This document shows positions 17,697 to 26,505 of a DNA stretch of 64,000 nt, piece by piece. Both the position numbers and the translations under genes were made by a program. Numbering within the stretch: position 1 is the first letter of the stretch; every line of letters begins with the position of its first letter. This stretch comes from Bacteroidales bacterium (GTDB lineage Bacteria > Bacteroidota > Bacteroidia > Bacteroidales > JAADGE01). The notes beneath the pieces are model-generated. The model was given only the letters and a program-made list of their open reading frames with translations. It was not told where the DNA came from and did no database searches. Location: positions 1-64,000 of the forward strand of contig JAIORQ010000098.1 of assembly GCA_021108035.1 (NCBI GenBank), in the 5' to 3' direction.

Positions 17697-17764
17697 AATT
17701 GCTAAATTGTTTCATTGCTACATTGCCTGCCTGCCGGTTTTAGCAATTTAACAATGAAGCAATG
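17697..17764. repeat. Palindromic repeat with 8-base phasing (ATTG family)
   Basis: The left arm 17697-17720 repeats ATTG every eight bases (attgctaa, attgtttc, attgctac). The right arm 17741-17764, read as reverse complement, matches 19 of 24 bases. The loop contains CCTGCCTGCCGG. It fills the gap between the IPExxxVDY gene and the convergent PorE-like gene and may also act as a terminator. A related element is at 51717-51786. Confidence 0.65.
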
Positions 17765-17844
17765 CAGCAGGAACAAATTTAAATATAAACAACAAAATTA
17801 CACATAACTTGTTTGTAGATTTGCTGTGTTAATGTTAAGTATTA

Positions 17845-19923
17845 TTACTTTTCTAATATTTTTGCTTCTACACGTCTGTTCAATTGTCGTCCTGTTGCAG
17901 AGTTATTATCAGCTCTGGGTTGAAGCTCTCCATAACCGACAGCTACTATTTGTGATAGATTCACACCTCTTGTTAACATATAATCAACAACTGATTGAGC
18001 ACGTCTTTGAGATAATTTTTGGTTGAAACTTTCGGAACCTTGGCTGTCTGTATGTCCTGATATTTCTACCCTTATATTTTTATACTTTGACATTAGGTTT
18101 GCTAACCTGTTTAATTCCGGAAATGATTCCGGTCTCAGTTTAGCTTTTCCTGAATCGAAAAATACATTGTTTAATACAATTTTAGCTCCTACACCCATAG
18201 GTTGTAATTGAATATCTTTTCTGATAACTTGATGAATTGAAGTATCAGCAATTATAAAATTTTCAGAATGGAAGAAATAATCAGGAGCACCTGCGGTTAA
18301 TGCATAATCTTTTCCGGGAGGAAGCGGAACTGAATAAGCACCCGTTGAAGGATACGATTCTACCACTTTTACAACTTCTCCTGTAGCGTTATCAACGAGT
18401 TCCAAACTTGCTTTAATAGGTTCACCTGAAAAAGCATCAGTTACAATTCCTTTAACAATTGAAAGTTGTATTACTTTTATATTTACAGGTTTTTCAATAT
18501 CAGCCTCACTAACCGGCTCAGTAAAATATGCAATAAGATCATCAGGGTCTCCTTTTGAAATATGTGTCGGTTTTTCAGGTCCGAGAAAAACAATTTGATA
18601 TATATCCTTATCTCCGTAACTGTCATCTCTGTTCGTTGAATAATAACCAAACTTTTCGTTTGTGGTTAACATAAAGAAAACATCATCTCCGGGAGTATTG
18701 ATAGGATATCCGATATTTTCGGGTTCTGTCCAAGTTCCGTCATCATTTTTGTGTGTTTTAAAAACATCATAACCTCCCATTGAATTATGTCCTTTTGAAC
18801 TAAAGTAAAGTTCTCTACCGTCTGATGATATTTCTACAGTTTCTTCATCATATTTTGAATTAACAACAGGACCTATATTATATGGTTTTTGCCATTTTTT
18901 CTTGTCAATTGTTTTTTCACTTACCCATATATCTTGTCGTCCTTGTCCGCCCTTTCTGTTACTTATGAAGTAAATAGTCATGGAATCTTTGGTTATAGAG
19001 ACAGAACTTTCTCTGTAATTACCCGTGTTTATTTTCCTCATTTTTCCCGGCTTTTGCCATGAATCATTTTTAAATTGAGAATTATAAAGATTTCCGTTTC
19101 CTTTATATCCTTTGTAAATACATAGTTCTTTGCCTTCGGGTGAAATGTCAACAACTGCATCATTGTGTATTGAATTTATGGGTTTATCCATTTGTTCAGC
19201 TTTTCCCCATTTTCCGTTTTTTGCTTTAGAAATGTAAACATCTTCATAATACATTCTATTATGAGGATTTATTTTTCCTCCGGTTGTGTTTTCTCTGCGA
19301 GATGTAAAATACAAAATTGAATCTTCAAAAAAGAAAACAGGGCTGTATTCAGGCTCTTCAGTGTTTACACCTTTTCCAAGATTATCTACGAAACATCTTA
19401 CCGGTTTTCTCATAAGCTTTATTCCGCCTTCACACTCTTCAATTCGTTTATCAATTTTGGTTTTTTTTCTTTGTAATTTTTTTAGTGGTAAACCGTTTGT
19501 ATATTCTTCATAATTATTAATTGCATCATCAAATTTATAATTGTATTGCTTTGCTCTCCCTAACCAATAAAGAATATCTTCTGTTAAATTCTCATCTATT
19601 AAATATGCATTATCAATATACTTTAAAGCTTTTACAGGTTCAGATGTTTTAAGATAACATATTCCGATCAGATAATTCAAAGCAGCATTATCTTCATTAT
19701 GCTTAAATGCAGATAAATAATGATCAAGAGCCATGAAATAAGTACCTTTTTTATTCATCCTGAAATATTTATTTCCTTTTTTTACATGTTTCCACGCTTC
19801 TTTGAACCCAAGCTCTTCAATTTTATATGCGTCTTTTTTGACTTTAACAAAATTTTGGGCTGTTAAAGGAATAAAATATAAGTTCAATAAAATAATTGTG
19901 ATTAATAAAGATTTAAATTTCAT
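17845..19923 (-). CDS. OmpA family protein with TPR, PD40 propeller and carboxypeptidase-regulatory domain (PorE-like)
   Basis: 692 residues with a signal peptide (SLLITIILLNLYFIPLTAQ). The order is TPR-like helices (about 30-150), a WD40/PD40 beta-propeller (about 180-480; repeated blades such as DISPEGKELCIY and EISSDGRELYFSSKG), a carboxypeptidase-regulatory-like domain (about 490-575; VKGIVTDAFSGEPIKASLEL) and a C-terminal OmpA domain (NNVFFDSGKAKL, EISGHTDSQGSESFNQKLS). This order and length match PorE of the type IX secretion system, a periplasmic peptidoglycan-binding component. Related OmpA-PD40 proteins outside T9SS also exist, so the PorE assignment is likely but not proved. A TPR protein gene lies just upstream in the same direction. 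Confidence 0.85.
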   Translation of the reverse strand: MKFKSLLITIILLNLYFIPLTAQNFVKVKKDAYKIEELGFKEAWKHVKKGNKYFRMNKKGTYFMALDHYLSAFKHNEDNAALNYLIGICYLKTSEPVKALKYIDNAYLIDENLTEDILYWLGRAKQYNYKFDDAINNYEEYTNGLPLKKLQRKKTKIDKRIEECEGGIKLMRKPVRCFVDNLGKGVNTEEPEYSPVFFFEDSILYFTSRRENTTGGKINPHNRMYYEDVYISKAKNGKWGKAEQMDKPINSIHNDAVVDISPEGKELCIYKGYKGNGNLYNSQFKNDSWQKPGKMRKINTGNYRESSVSITKDSMTIYFISNRKGGQGRQDIWVSEKTIDKKKWQKPYNIGPVVNSKYDEETVEISSDGRELYFSSKGHNSMGGYDVFKTHKNDDGTWTEPENIGYPINTPGDDVFFMLTTNEKFGYYSTNRDDSYGDKDIYQIVFLGPEKPTHISKGDPDDLIAYFTEPVSEADIEKPVNIKVIQLSIVKGIVTDAFSGEPIKASLELVDNATGEVVKVVESYPSTGAYSVPLPPGKDYALTAGAPDYFFHSENFIIADTSIHQVIRKDIQLQPMGVGAKIVLNNVFFDSGKAKLRPESFPELNRLANLMSKYKNIRVEISGHTDSQGSESFNQKLSQRRAQSVVDYMLTRGVNLSQIVAVGYGELQPRADNNSATGRQLNRRVEAKILEK

Positions 19924-19950
19924 TATTTAAGGTTTCTAAGTGTGTAATTT

Positions 19951-21036
19951 CTATTTGCAATCTTTTGTGTACTTTTCGGCATTTTTAATGCCAAGGGCTG
20001 CGGCTTTTTTAAAATCATCACAAGCAGCTTGAAATTTTCTGAGGTTTTCTCTTGCAGTTCCTCTGTTTGCATATGCTTCTGCAAATTTGTCATTAATTTT
20101 AATTGCTTCAGTAAAAGCATCTTCTGCTCCTTTAAAGTCATTTAATTTTAATTTTGCCATACCCATATTATTATATGCATCTGCAAAAGTATTTTTAAAA
20201 TTGACGGCTTTTTCAAAATCTTTAATTGCGTCATTAAAGTTTTTATTAGCTTCATCAGTTTTTTTATTTTTCAGATTTCCCATTCCTTTTGCATATTTTG
20301 AAAGTCCTCTTCCGTTATAAGCAATATAATATTCGGCATTAATTTTTACAGCTTCAGTATATGCATCAATGGCTTCATCATATTTTTCGAGCTCATCTTT
20401 TACCGCACCCAAATTACTATATGCAAAATAAAGACCGGTATCCACTTCAACAGCCTTATTATAATCATTTACCGCTCCTTCTAAATTACCTTTTAATCTT
20501 TTGGCACTTCCTCTGTCGTGATAAGCATAGGCATAATCATTTTTTATTTCAATTGCTTTATTGAAGTCAGTTATTGCTTCATCAAATTTCTTAAGTTTTA
20601 AGTATGCAATACCTCTGTAATAAAAAGCATTCGGCTTCTTATAACCTGAACCTACAGCTTTAGTAAAATCACTAATTGCACCGTTATAGTCGCCGGTATT
20701 TACTCGTGAAAATCCTCTTGCAAAAAGAACTTTTGGCATATCCGGTAATAATTCTGTTGCAACAGAAAGATCAGATACAGCACCTTCAAAATCCTGCAGT
20801 TCGTTTTTAATAACTCCTCTGTTATAATATGCCAAACCAAAATCAGATTTTATTTCAACAGCTTTAGATAATTCAGCAATTGCTCCGGTATAATCTTGAT
20901 TTAAAAAGTTTTTAACACCCTGATTATAAACAAGTTTTGCTTCTTGTCCTCCGGCAGTTATTGTCGTATTGTTCTGACTGAAACTACCCAAAGCAAAGAA
21001 TAGAACTAAAAAAGATAATATAATGATTTTTTTCAT
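19951..21036 (-). CDS. Tetratricopeptide repeat protein, exported
   Basis: 361 residues: signal peptide (IIILSFLVLFFALGSFSQ), then about nine consecutive 34-residue TPR units from residue 30 to the end. Each carries the AYYNRG, AYNNMG or AYANRG helix-A pattern and a D-F/Y-x-GA or EA-I helix B. It is predicted to be a periplasmic protein-interaction scaffold. It lies 27 bases upstream of the PorE-like gene on the same strand, so the two are probably one operon and the product may serve the same envelope complex. That link is inferred from position only. Confidence 0.88.
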   Translation of the reverse strand: MKKIIILSFLVLFFALGSFSQNNTTITAGGQEAKLVYNQGVKNFLNQDYTGAIAELSKAVEIKSDFGLAYYNRGVIKNELQDFEGAVSDLSVATELLPDMPKVLFARGFSRVNTGDYNGAISDFTKAVGSGYKKPNAFYYRGIAYLKLKKFDEAITDFNKAIEIKNDYAYAYHDRGSAKRLKGNLEGAVNDYNKAVEVDTGLYFAYSNLGAVKDELEKYDEAIDAYTEAVKINAEYYIAYNGRGLSKYAKGMGNLKNKKTDEANKNFNDAIKDFEKAVNFKNTFADAYNNMGMAKLKLNDFKGAEDAFTEAIKINDKFAEAYANRGTARENLRKFQAACDDFKKAAALGIKNAEKYTKDCK

Positions 21037-21200
21037 GATTTTGTCAAATTATTATTAAATTAACTATTTTTGTCAATGAATATCATTATTTTAATGAATA
21101 CCGACAAAATTAACAATAAAAATTTTAATATATATAAAATTTAAATTTATAATTTTTAATATTCAAATTATAATATTAACGGGATAAATTCATTTTTAAT

Positions 21201-21554
21201 ATGGAAAAAAAATTTACTTATATAAATTTAGAATATCTTAATGAAGTATCAACAAATGTTGAATTTAAAATTAAAATATTCAATATGTTCAAAAAAGAAG
21301 TAGTAAATCTTGAAAAAAAAATGATTTTTGCATTGAAAAGTAATAATACAGAAGAATTGGCCGATTTGGCTCATAAAGCAAAATCAAGTGTTTCTATTTT
21401 AGGAATGAAGGCTGTTGCCGATGAAATGAAAAAACTGGAAACGGATATTAAAAACATGATTAACATTAATTCTTATGAAAAAAGAGTATATAATTTTCTT
21501 GACTCATGCCGTTATGCAATTGAAGAAATTAATATAATTGAAAAACAACTGTAA
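21201..21554 (+). CDS. Hpt domain protein
   Basis: 117 residues, helical, with the histidine phosphotransfer signature LADLAHKAKSSVSILG, phosphoacceptor His58 and downstream Lys and Gly. It would relay phosphate between a hybrid kinase and a response regulator. Neither partner is adjacent. The stand-alone receiver at 41240-41665 is a possible but unproved acceptor. The gene ends three bases before the next gene and probably shares a transcript with it. Confidence 0.82.
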   Translation: MEKKFTYINLEYLNEVSTNVEFKIKIFNMFKKEVVNLEKKMIFALKSNNTEELADLAHKAKSSVSILGMKAVADEMKKLETDIKNMININSYEKRVYNFLDSCRYAIEEINIIEKQL

Positions 21555-21557
21555 ATA

Positions 21558-22217
21558 TTGGCTTTTCCACATACATATAAAAATAAGATTGAACTTTTAG
21601 ATAATAAAGTAAAAGGAAACCGTCTCAATTCTGTAATTATTAAAAAATTAATAAGCAATGAAATATCTTCTTTTAGTCCTGAAGAATTTTTAGTAAAGGA
21701 TAAATTTATAACATTTACATCAATATCAAAATTGTTCAGATATGAATATAAAATTAAGTTGTATATTGAAAAAACAGGCAATGATTATAATATTATTTAT
21801 GAAATTGATCTGGAAAAAGTTTTACGAATAATAATAATCGGAATTATTTTAATTGCTTTTTTTTCTTTTTTATCTGTTAAGTATTTTTTAATATCCGCCG
21901 GGCTATACTCTTTATTGTTTTATATATTGAATGTGTTGATTATTAGTACATCTGTTGAGAATTTAATTAAAAGAGCAATTGGTGAAAATAATTATACATT
22001 TAATGATTCGGAAGTTATTTCTCCTGAACAAGAGCAATGGATTAAAGATGAAAACAGGTGCCCGGCTTGCGGAGAGTTTGTTACAAATATTGATTTAAAT
22101 TGTTCGGAATGCGGATTAAGAATTAAAAGAAACAGATATTCTATTCCATCAGATATAAGTAAACACAAAGAGAAAAAAATAAAATATCATTATAAAAAGA
22201 AGGGTTCTTCAGATTAA
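21558..22217 (+). CDS. Membrane protein with C-terminal zinc ribbon, unknown function
   Basis: 219 residues. A basic soluble N-terminal ~85 residues leads to two close membrane segments (IIIIGIILIAFFSFLSV, then FLISAGLYSLLFYILNVLII). The C-terminal tail carries a zinc ribbon of the CPACGEF...CSECGLR type, two CxxC knuckles separated by 12 residues. The frame starts with TTG three bases after the Hpt gene stop. I do not recognise the family; pairing with an Hpt gene suggests, but does not show, a signalling role. Confidence 0.7.
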   Translation: MAFPHTYKNKIELLDNKVKGNRLNSVIIKKLISNEISSFSPEEFLVKDKFITFTSISKLFRYEYKIKLYIEKTGNDYNIIYEIDLEKVLRIIIIGIILIAFFSFLSVKYFLISAGLYSLLFYILNVLIISTSVENLIKRAIGENNYTFNDSEVISPEQEQWIKDENRCPACGEFVTNIDLNCSECGLRIKRNRYSIPSDISKHKEKKIKYHYKKKGSSD

Positions 22218-22242
22218 TCTTAAATTTATTCTTTATTAAATC

Positions 22243-22812
22243 CTAATTGAATTCTTTTTTAAGAATTTTTTTAATAATAATATAGATTAATATACTAATT
22301 GATATCCCTAACAAAGCTCCTCCGATAATATCTCCGGGATAATGAACTCCTAAATAAATTCTGCTGTATGAAACAATAAATGCCCAGAAAATAATTAATA
22401 TTGAATACAATTTATTTTTCAACAATAACAGTGAAAGAGATGCAAAAGCAAAAGCATTGGCAGCATGTGAAGAAACAAATCCGTAATGACCTCCCGACAG
22501 TTTCAAATAATGCATAGACTCATGAATTTCCGGATTATAACAGGGCCTTAATCTTTGAAATACATTTTTAAATAAATGAACGGAAGTTTGATCACTCACA
22601 GTTATTAATAATCCAAAGAATACCAACAATATTAAGCCGGTTTTTAATTTATATTTCTTAAATAAAAGAAAAGCAACAAAAATGTATAAAGGGAGCCATA
22701 TCATTTTTTTACTTATATTGCTCATTATTATATCAAAAAACTCATTATGATATTTGTTTAAAAATAAAAACAAATTTGTGTCAATTTGTATTAAATAGTC
22801 AATAACTTCCAT
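22243..22812 (-). CDS. PAP2 family phosphatase
   Basis: 189-residue integral membrane protein with about five membrane segments. The three phosphatase motifs are present: KNVFQRLRP (KxxxxxxRP), SSHAANAFAFA (a PSGH variant reading SSHA) and SRIYLGVHYPGDII (SRxxxxxHxxxD). Family members dephosphorylate undecaprenyl pyrophosphate, phosphatidylglycerol phosphate or phosphatidic acid at the membrane outer face. The substrate cannot be told here. It is convergent with the zinc-ribbon gene, only 25 bases between the stops. Confidence 0.9.
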   Translation of the reverse strand: MEVIDYLIQIDTNLFLFLNKYHNEFFDIIMSNISKKMIWLPLYIFVAFLLFKKYKLKTGLILLVFFGLLITVSDQTSVHLFKNVFQRLRPCYNPEIHESMHYLKLSGGHYGFVSSHAANAFAFASLSLLLLKNKLYSILIIFWAFIVSYSRIYLGVHYPGDIIGGALLGISISILIYIIIKKILKKEFN

Positions 22813-22904
22813 AATTTGGTAAAAAAAGTTGATTTAAACAGAATAAATATATTTTAAAAGTAACATTTTATGAAAAATATCGTATAAAATTTGTAAAAAT
22901 GTAT

Positions 22905-22912
22905 TATTTTTG
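22905..22912 (+). promoter_or_regulatory. -7 promoter element (TATTTTTG) of the SpoIIE phosphatase gene
   Basis: TATTTTTG fits TAnnTTTG and lies 51 bases before the ATG at 22963, in the divergent gap after the PAP2 gene start. Confidence 0.4.
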
Positions 22913-22962
22913 TTAAATTACAACAGATATACCCTGTTTTTTATATTTTAAAAATCAAAGTC

Positions 22963-25293
22963 ATGAAATATTTCAGCAAATATTACAAACATTTTTTGAT
23001 GATATTATTAATTATTATTATTTCAAAAAATACATATGCCCAAACAGACGAAGCAATGAGAGCTATGTGGATTTTTAATATTGCTTATGGTGTAACTTGG
23101 GAAAATGAAAAAGATTTTACATCATATACTATAGGTGTTTTTTCTTCAAAAAAGGAATTTATTGAAATCGAAAAACTTGCTGCATCAAGAACAATTAAAG
23201 GGAAACCGGTTGAGGTCATCAGGTATTCAGAATATACAGAGATTCAAGCAAATCATATAGTATATGTAACAAAAAATGAAAATGCATATCTCGGATTTGT
23301 TTATCAAAAGTTGAAAGAAAAAAATGTACTGATTATTTCAGATCGTACAAGACAACCTGAATATAGTGTTATAAATTTAAGAAAACCCGGAGAAGGAACT
23401 CAATTTTTTGATATTAATACACAACTATATAATAAACAAAGACTTGTTTTTACTACACAATTGTTAAGGTTAGGGGGAGACCGTAAAATTTTAAATGAGA
23501 TATATGCCGAAACAAATCGAAAACTCAAAGAAGAGCAAAAATTATTAGAAGCCAAGAAGTTTGAAATAGAAGAACAAGAAAGATTATTGAAAGAGCAAGA
23601 GGACAAAATTCAAAACCAAAGAGACAGTATTAAAAGTAAAGAAACGTTAATTTCAGCTAAAGAAGATGAACTTGTGTTTCAAAATAACCGATTAGATTCA
23701 ATGAGTTTTGAGGTTCTTCAGAAAAAGGAAGAACTTCAACAAAATATGAAAATGATTGAATTTCAAACAGAAAATATAAATAATCAAAGAGAGTATGCAA
23801 AGAATCTAAGGGAGAAAGTTGTAAAAGATAGTATTGCTGCTAAAAAGTTTGAAAAAGAACTTGCTAAAAGGGAAGAACAGTTAGGTGTTTCAGAGACAAG
23901 GGGTGATTTTCTCCAAAATATAATATATTTTGCAATTGGGGCAGGGATTCTGTTTTTATTCTTATTAATTCTTATTGTCAGCAGTTACTTGAATAAACAA
24001 AAAGTTAATAAGCAGCTAAGTGAACAGTATGTGGCAATCAATGCTCAAAAAGATGAGATCCAAAATCAGTCGAAGCAATTAGAAATGGCTAATACTGAAT
24101 TGGAAAAATTATCTCTTGTTGCCAGTGAAACAGATAATGCCGTAACAATTATGGATACAAGGGGGAATTTTGAATGGGTAAATGCAGGTTTTACCAGAAT
24201 GTACGGTTACACACTTCAATTATTAAGAAATGAGTTGGACGAAAATATCATAAATGCAAGCGGAAATGAAGAGGTGGAAAGAGTTATTAACAAAATTATT
24301 AATACAAAGCAAACCGGTTCTTATCAGAACTTAAATAAAACACGTTCAGGGGGTGAAATATGGGCGCAAACAACTATTACACCAATTCTTGATGAGAATA
24401 ACGAAGTTATAAAATTGATTTCAATTGATACAGATATTACGGTTGAGAAAAAGTCAGAGATAGAGATTATAAAACAAAAAGACAGAATTGAGTTTCAAAA
24501 TGAACAGATTGTTTCCAGTATCAATTATGCTAAAAACATTCAGCAGGCAATTCTTCCGGTAGCAGATGATATTAATAAATTTTTTGATTCTTTTGTTATT
24601 TTCAGGCCAAGGGATGTGGTATCAGGTGATTTCTATTGGTATGCATATCTTCCTGCAAAAGAAGGATTATCAGAGAAATTATTTATTGCAACAGTTGATT
24701 GTACAGGACACGGAGTTCCCGGGGCATTCATGTCAATGATAGGAAGCAGGTTATTAAGTGAAATTGTTTTAGAAAGAAAAATAATTAATCCCAGAGAAGT
24801 TTTAGAAATCCTTGATGAAAAAGTGAAGTTTGCATTAAGACAAGAGACTACTGATAATAATGACGGTATGGACATTGCACTTTGTGCTATTGAAAAGGAA
24901 GAAGATTCTTATCATATTACTTATTCGGGGGCTAAAATTGATTTGTATTATTTTTCTCATAAAAATGATGATATAACGATTTTATCTTCAGAAAGGCGTT
25001 CAATTGGCGGGACTATACAAAAGAGAGGGAATATTAATTTTTCAGATAAAGATTTCTATTTATACAACGGTGATTATTTATGGTTATCAACTGACGGTAT
25101 TATAGACCAAAACAACTCAGAACGGAAAAGATTCGGAACTCCAAAATTTATTGAGACATTAAAAGATGCTAAAGAACTTAATTTATTTGAGCAAAAAAAG
25201 CTAATTGAAAAAGAATTAGCGGACCATCAAGGAGAAGAAGAACAAAGAGATGATATAATAATTTGGGGAATTAAGTTTACCGATAAATGGTAA
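22963..25293 (+). CDS. YfiR-like/PAS/SpoIIE-type PP2C serine phosphatase
   Basis: 776 residues. A signal sequence is followed by a periplasmic YfiR/DUF4154-like domain (about 30-170; RAMWIFNIAYGVTWE, HIVYVTKNENAYLG, NVLIISDRTRQPEYSVINL). A coiled coil (180-310), one membrane segment (IIYFAIGAGILFLFLLILIV, near 320-340), another coiled coil, a PAS domain (385-500; FEWVNAGFTRMYGYTLQLL) and a C-terminal SpoIIE phosphatase come next. The phosphatase metal motifs are RDVVSGDFYWY and DCTGHGVPGAFMSMIG. It probably senses an envelope signal and dephosphorylates an anti-anti-sigma-type partner, which is not encoded nearby. Confidence 0.87.
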   Translation: MKYFSKYYKHFLMILLIIIISKNTYAQTDEAMRAMWIFNIAYGVTWENEKDFTSYTIGVFSSKKEFIEIEKLAASRTIKGKPVEVIRYSEYTEIQANHIVYVTKNENAYLGFVYQKLKEKNVLIISDRTRQPEYSVINLRKPGEGTQFFDINTQLYNKQRLVFTTQLLRLGGDRKILNEIYAETNRKLKEEQKLLEAKKFEIEEQERLLKEQEDKIQNQRDSIKSKETLISAKEDELVFQNNRLDSMSFEVLQKKEELQQNMKMIEFQTENINNQREYAKNLREKVVKDSIAAKKFEKELAKREEQLGVSETRGDFLQNIIYFAIGAGILFLFLLILIVSSYLNKQKVNKQLSEQYVAINAQKDEIQNQSKQLEMANTELEKLSLVASETDNAVTIMDTRGNFEWVNAGFTRMYGYTLQLLRNELDENIINASGNEEVERVINKIINTKQTGSYQNLNKTRSGGEIWAQTTITPILDENNEVIKLISIDTDITVEKKSEIEIIKQKDRIEFQNEQIVSSINYAKNIQQAILPVADDINKFFDSFVIFRPRDVVSGDFYWYAYLPAKEGLSEKLFIATVDCTGHGVPGAFMSMIGSRLLSEIVLERKIINPREVLEILDEKVKFALRQETTDNNDGMDIALCAIEKEEDSYHITYSGAKIDLYYFSHKNDDITILSSERRSIGGTIQKRGNINFSDKDFYLYNGDYLWLSTDGIIDQNNSERKRFGTPKFIETLKDAKELNLFEQKKLIEKELADHQGEEEQRDDIIIWGIKFTDKW

Positions 25294-25300
25294 TAAAAAA

Positions 25301-25326
25301 AAGACCGAAGATTTTACTTCGGTCTT
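25301..25326. terminator. Bidirectional intrinsic terminator
   Basis: AAGACCGAAG and CTTCGGTCTT form a perfect 10-bp stem with a 6-base loop, flanked by an A-run on the left and a T-run on the right. It sits between the convergent stops at 25293 and 25350 and can end both transcripts. Confidence 0.92.
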
Positions 25327-25349
25327 TTTTTTACCTGAAATTATACTGT

Positions 25350-25835
25350 TTATGATATTTTTACCTTAAATGTCCAAGTAAAATAAAATTCTGATACTAC
25401 ATCACTGACTTTATCTTTTCCGGTAGATTTGGTTTCTATTGTAACACCTTCACCGGTTTTTATACTTTCCTCAACGGCATTCTTTATTTTAATTCCGTCT
25501 TTGCATTCAAAGCTTATTTTTGTTGTTGCCTTTTTTGTGAAGTTTGCTTTCATATCAAAAACAAGCATTGATACACGCGGCTTCTTACCGTATATTTGAG
25601 AAAGAGCCATAATGCCGGTTGAAAGTTCTGCTGCCATTGCTTGTGAGGCAAAATACATTGAACGAAAAGGATTTTTTGTTAAATATTTAAACGGAATGGT
25701 AACAACTGCTTTTTCTTCAGTAATTTCAACAAGTTTAATACCTGAAAAAAATGCCGAAGGTAATTGCTTAAGTATAAATAGTTTAAATTTAAGATTTCGA
25801 CGAACTGATTGCCGGAATTTTTCTGAAAAGTCCAT
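25350..25835 (-). CDS. DUF4442 hotdog-fold (thioesterase-like) protein
   Basis: 161 residues with the single hotdog layout of DUF4442: a helical start, VEITEEKAVVTIPFKYLTKNP, then the central hotdog helix SMYFASQAMAAELSTGIMAL, then strands VSMLVFDMKANFTKKA. Relatives are predicted acyl-CoA thioesterases acting on unknown substrates. It is the last of a three-gene minus-strand group with hemolysin III and the amino-acid dehydrogenase, five bases after the hemolysin III stop, and ends before the strong terminator at 25301. Confidence 0.82.
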   Translation of the reverse strand: MDFSEKFRQSVRRNLKFKLFILKQLPSAFFSGIKLVEITEEKAVVTIPFKYLTKNPFRSMYFASQAMAAELSTGIMALSQIYGKKPRVSMLVFDMKANFTKKATTKISFECKDGIKIKNAVEESIKTGEGVTIETKSTGKDKVSDVVSEFYFTWTFKVKIS

Positions 25836-25840
25836 TTATG

Positions 25841-26494
25841 TTAATAACTTAAGTTTGGTAAAACATGATTATAGATTGCAAAAAAATGAGCAATACTTCC
25901 GCCTATAACAAATAAATGCCAAATTCCGTGGGCAAAAGGTATTTTTTTTGAAAGATAGAAAAAGACACCTGTAATATATATTGCACCTCCTGTCAATAAC
26001 CATATCAGCCCCGGTGTTGAAAGAGAATTAATCAGAGGTTTTACGGCTATAACCATTACTAAACCCATTGCAACATATGCCCATGCAGAAATTGCTCTGA
26101 ATTTTGGCTTATACCAAAATATCTTAAACAAAATACCGACAGCAGCTAATCCCCATTGAACACCAAAAATACTCCAACCCCAACCGCCTTGCAGCAAAAC
26201 TATTGTAAACGGAGTATAGGTTCCGGCAATTAAAACATATATAGCTGAATGATCAAACTTGTTTAATATTGCTTTTATTCTTATTTTTTTTGCGGCATGA
26301 AATAATGTTGAGGCTGAATACAATACGATTAAGCTTGCACCGAAAATTGAAGCACTTACAACTGATATTGCAGTTCCGTGCAATGCAGACCTTACAAGCA
26401 TTAATACCAATGCTGCAATACTCAAGCCCAAACCGATTAAGTGAGTAATACTGTTGACAAGTTCATTTGTTTTTACGTTAATTTTTCTTGCCAT
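25841..26494 (-). CDS. trhA: Hemolysin III / PAQR family membrane protein
   Basis: 217-residue seven-span membrane protein. Family motifs: VNSITHLIGLGLSIAAL at the start, FDHSAIYVLIAGTYTPF (conserved Asp and His) near 85, and a C-terminal HGIWHLFVIGGSIAHFFAI with the paired histidines of the PAQR metal site. Members are related to adiponectin receptors and have been linked to membrane homeostasis; hemolytic activity is not a safe inference. It sits between DUF4442 and the dehydrogenase gene with gaps of 5 and 11 bases, so the three are likely an operon. Confidence 0.9.
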   Translation of the reverse strand: MARKINVKTNELVNSITHLIGLGLSIAALVLMLVRSALHGTAISVVSASIFGASLIVLYSASTLFHAAKKIRIKAILNKFDHSAIYVLIAGTYTPFTIVLLQGGWGWSIFGVQWGLAAVGILFKIFWYKPKFRAISAWAYVAMGLVMVIAVKPLINSLSTPGLIWLLTGGAIYITGVFFYLSKKIPFAHGIWHLFVIGGSIAHFFAIYNHVLPNLSY

Positions 26495-26505
26495 TTTAAC
26501 TCTTT

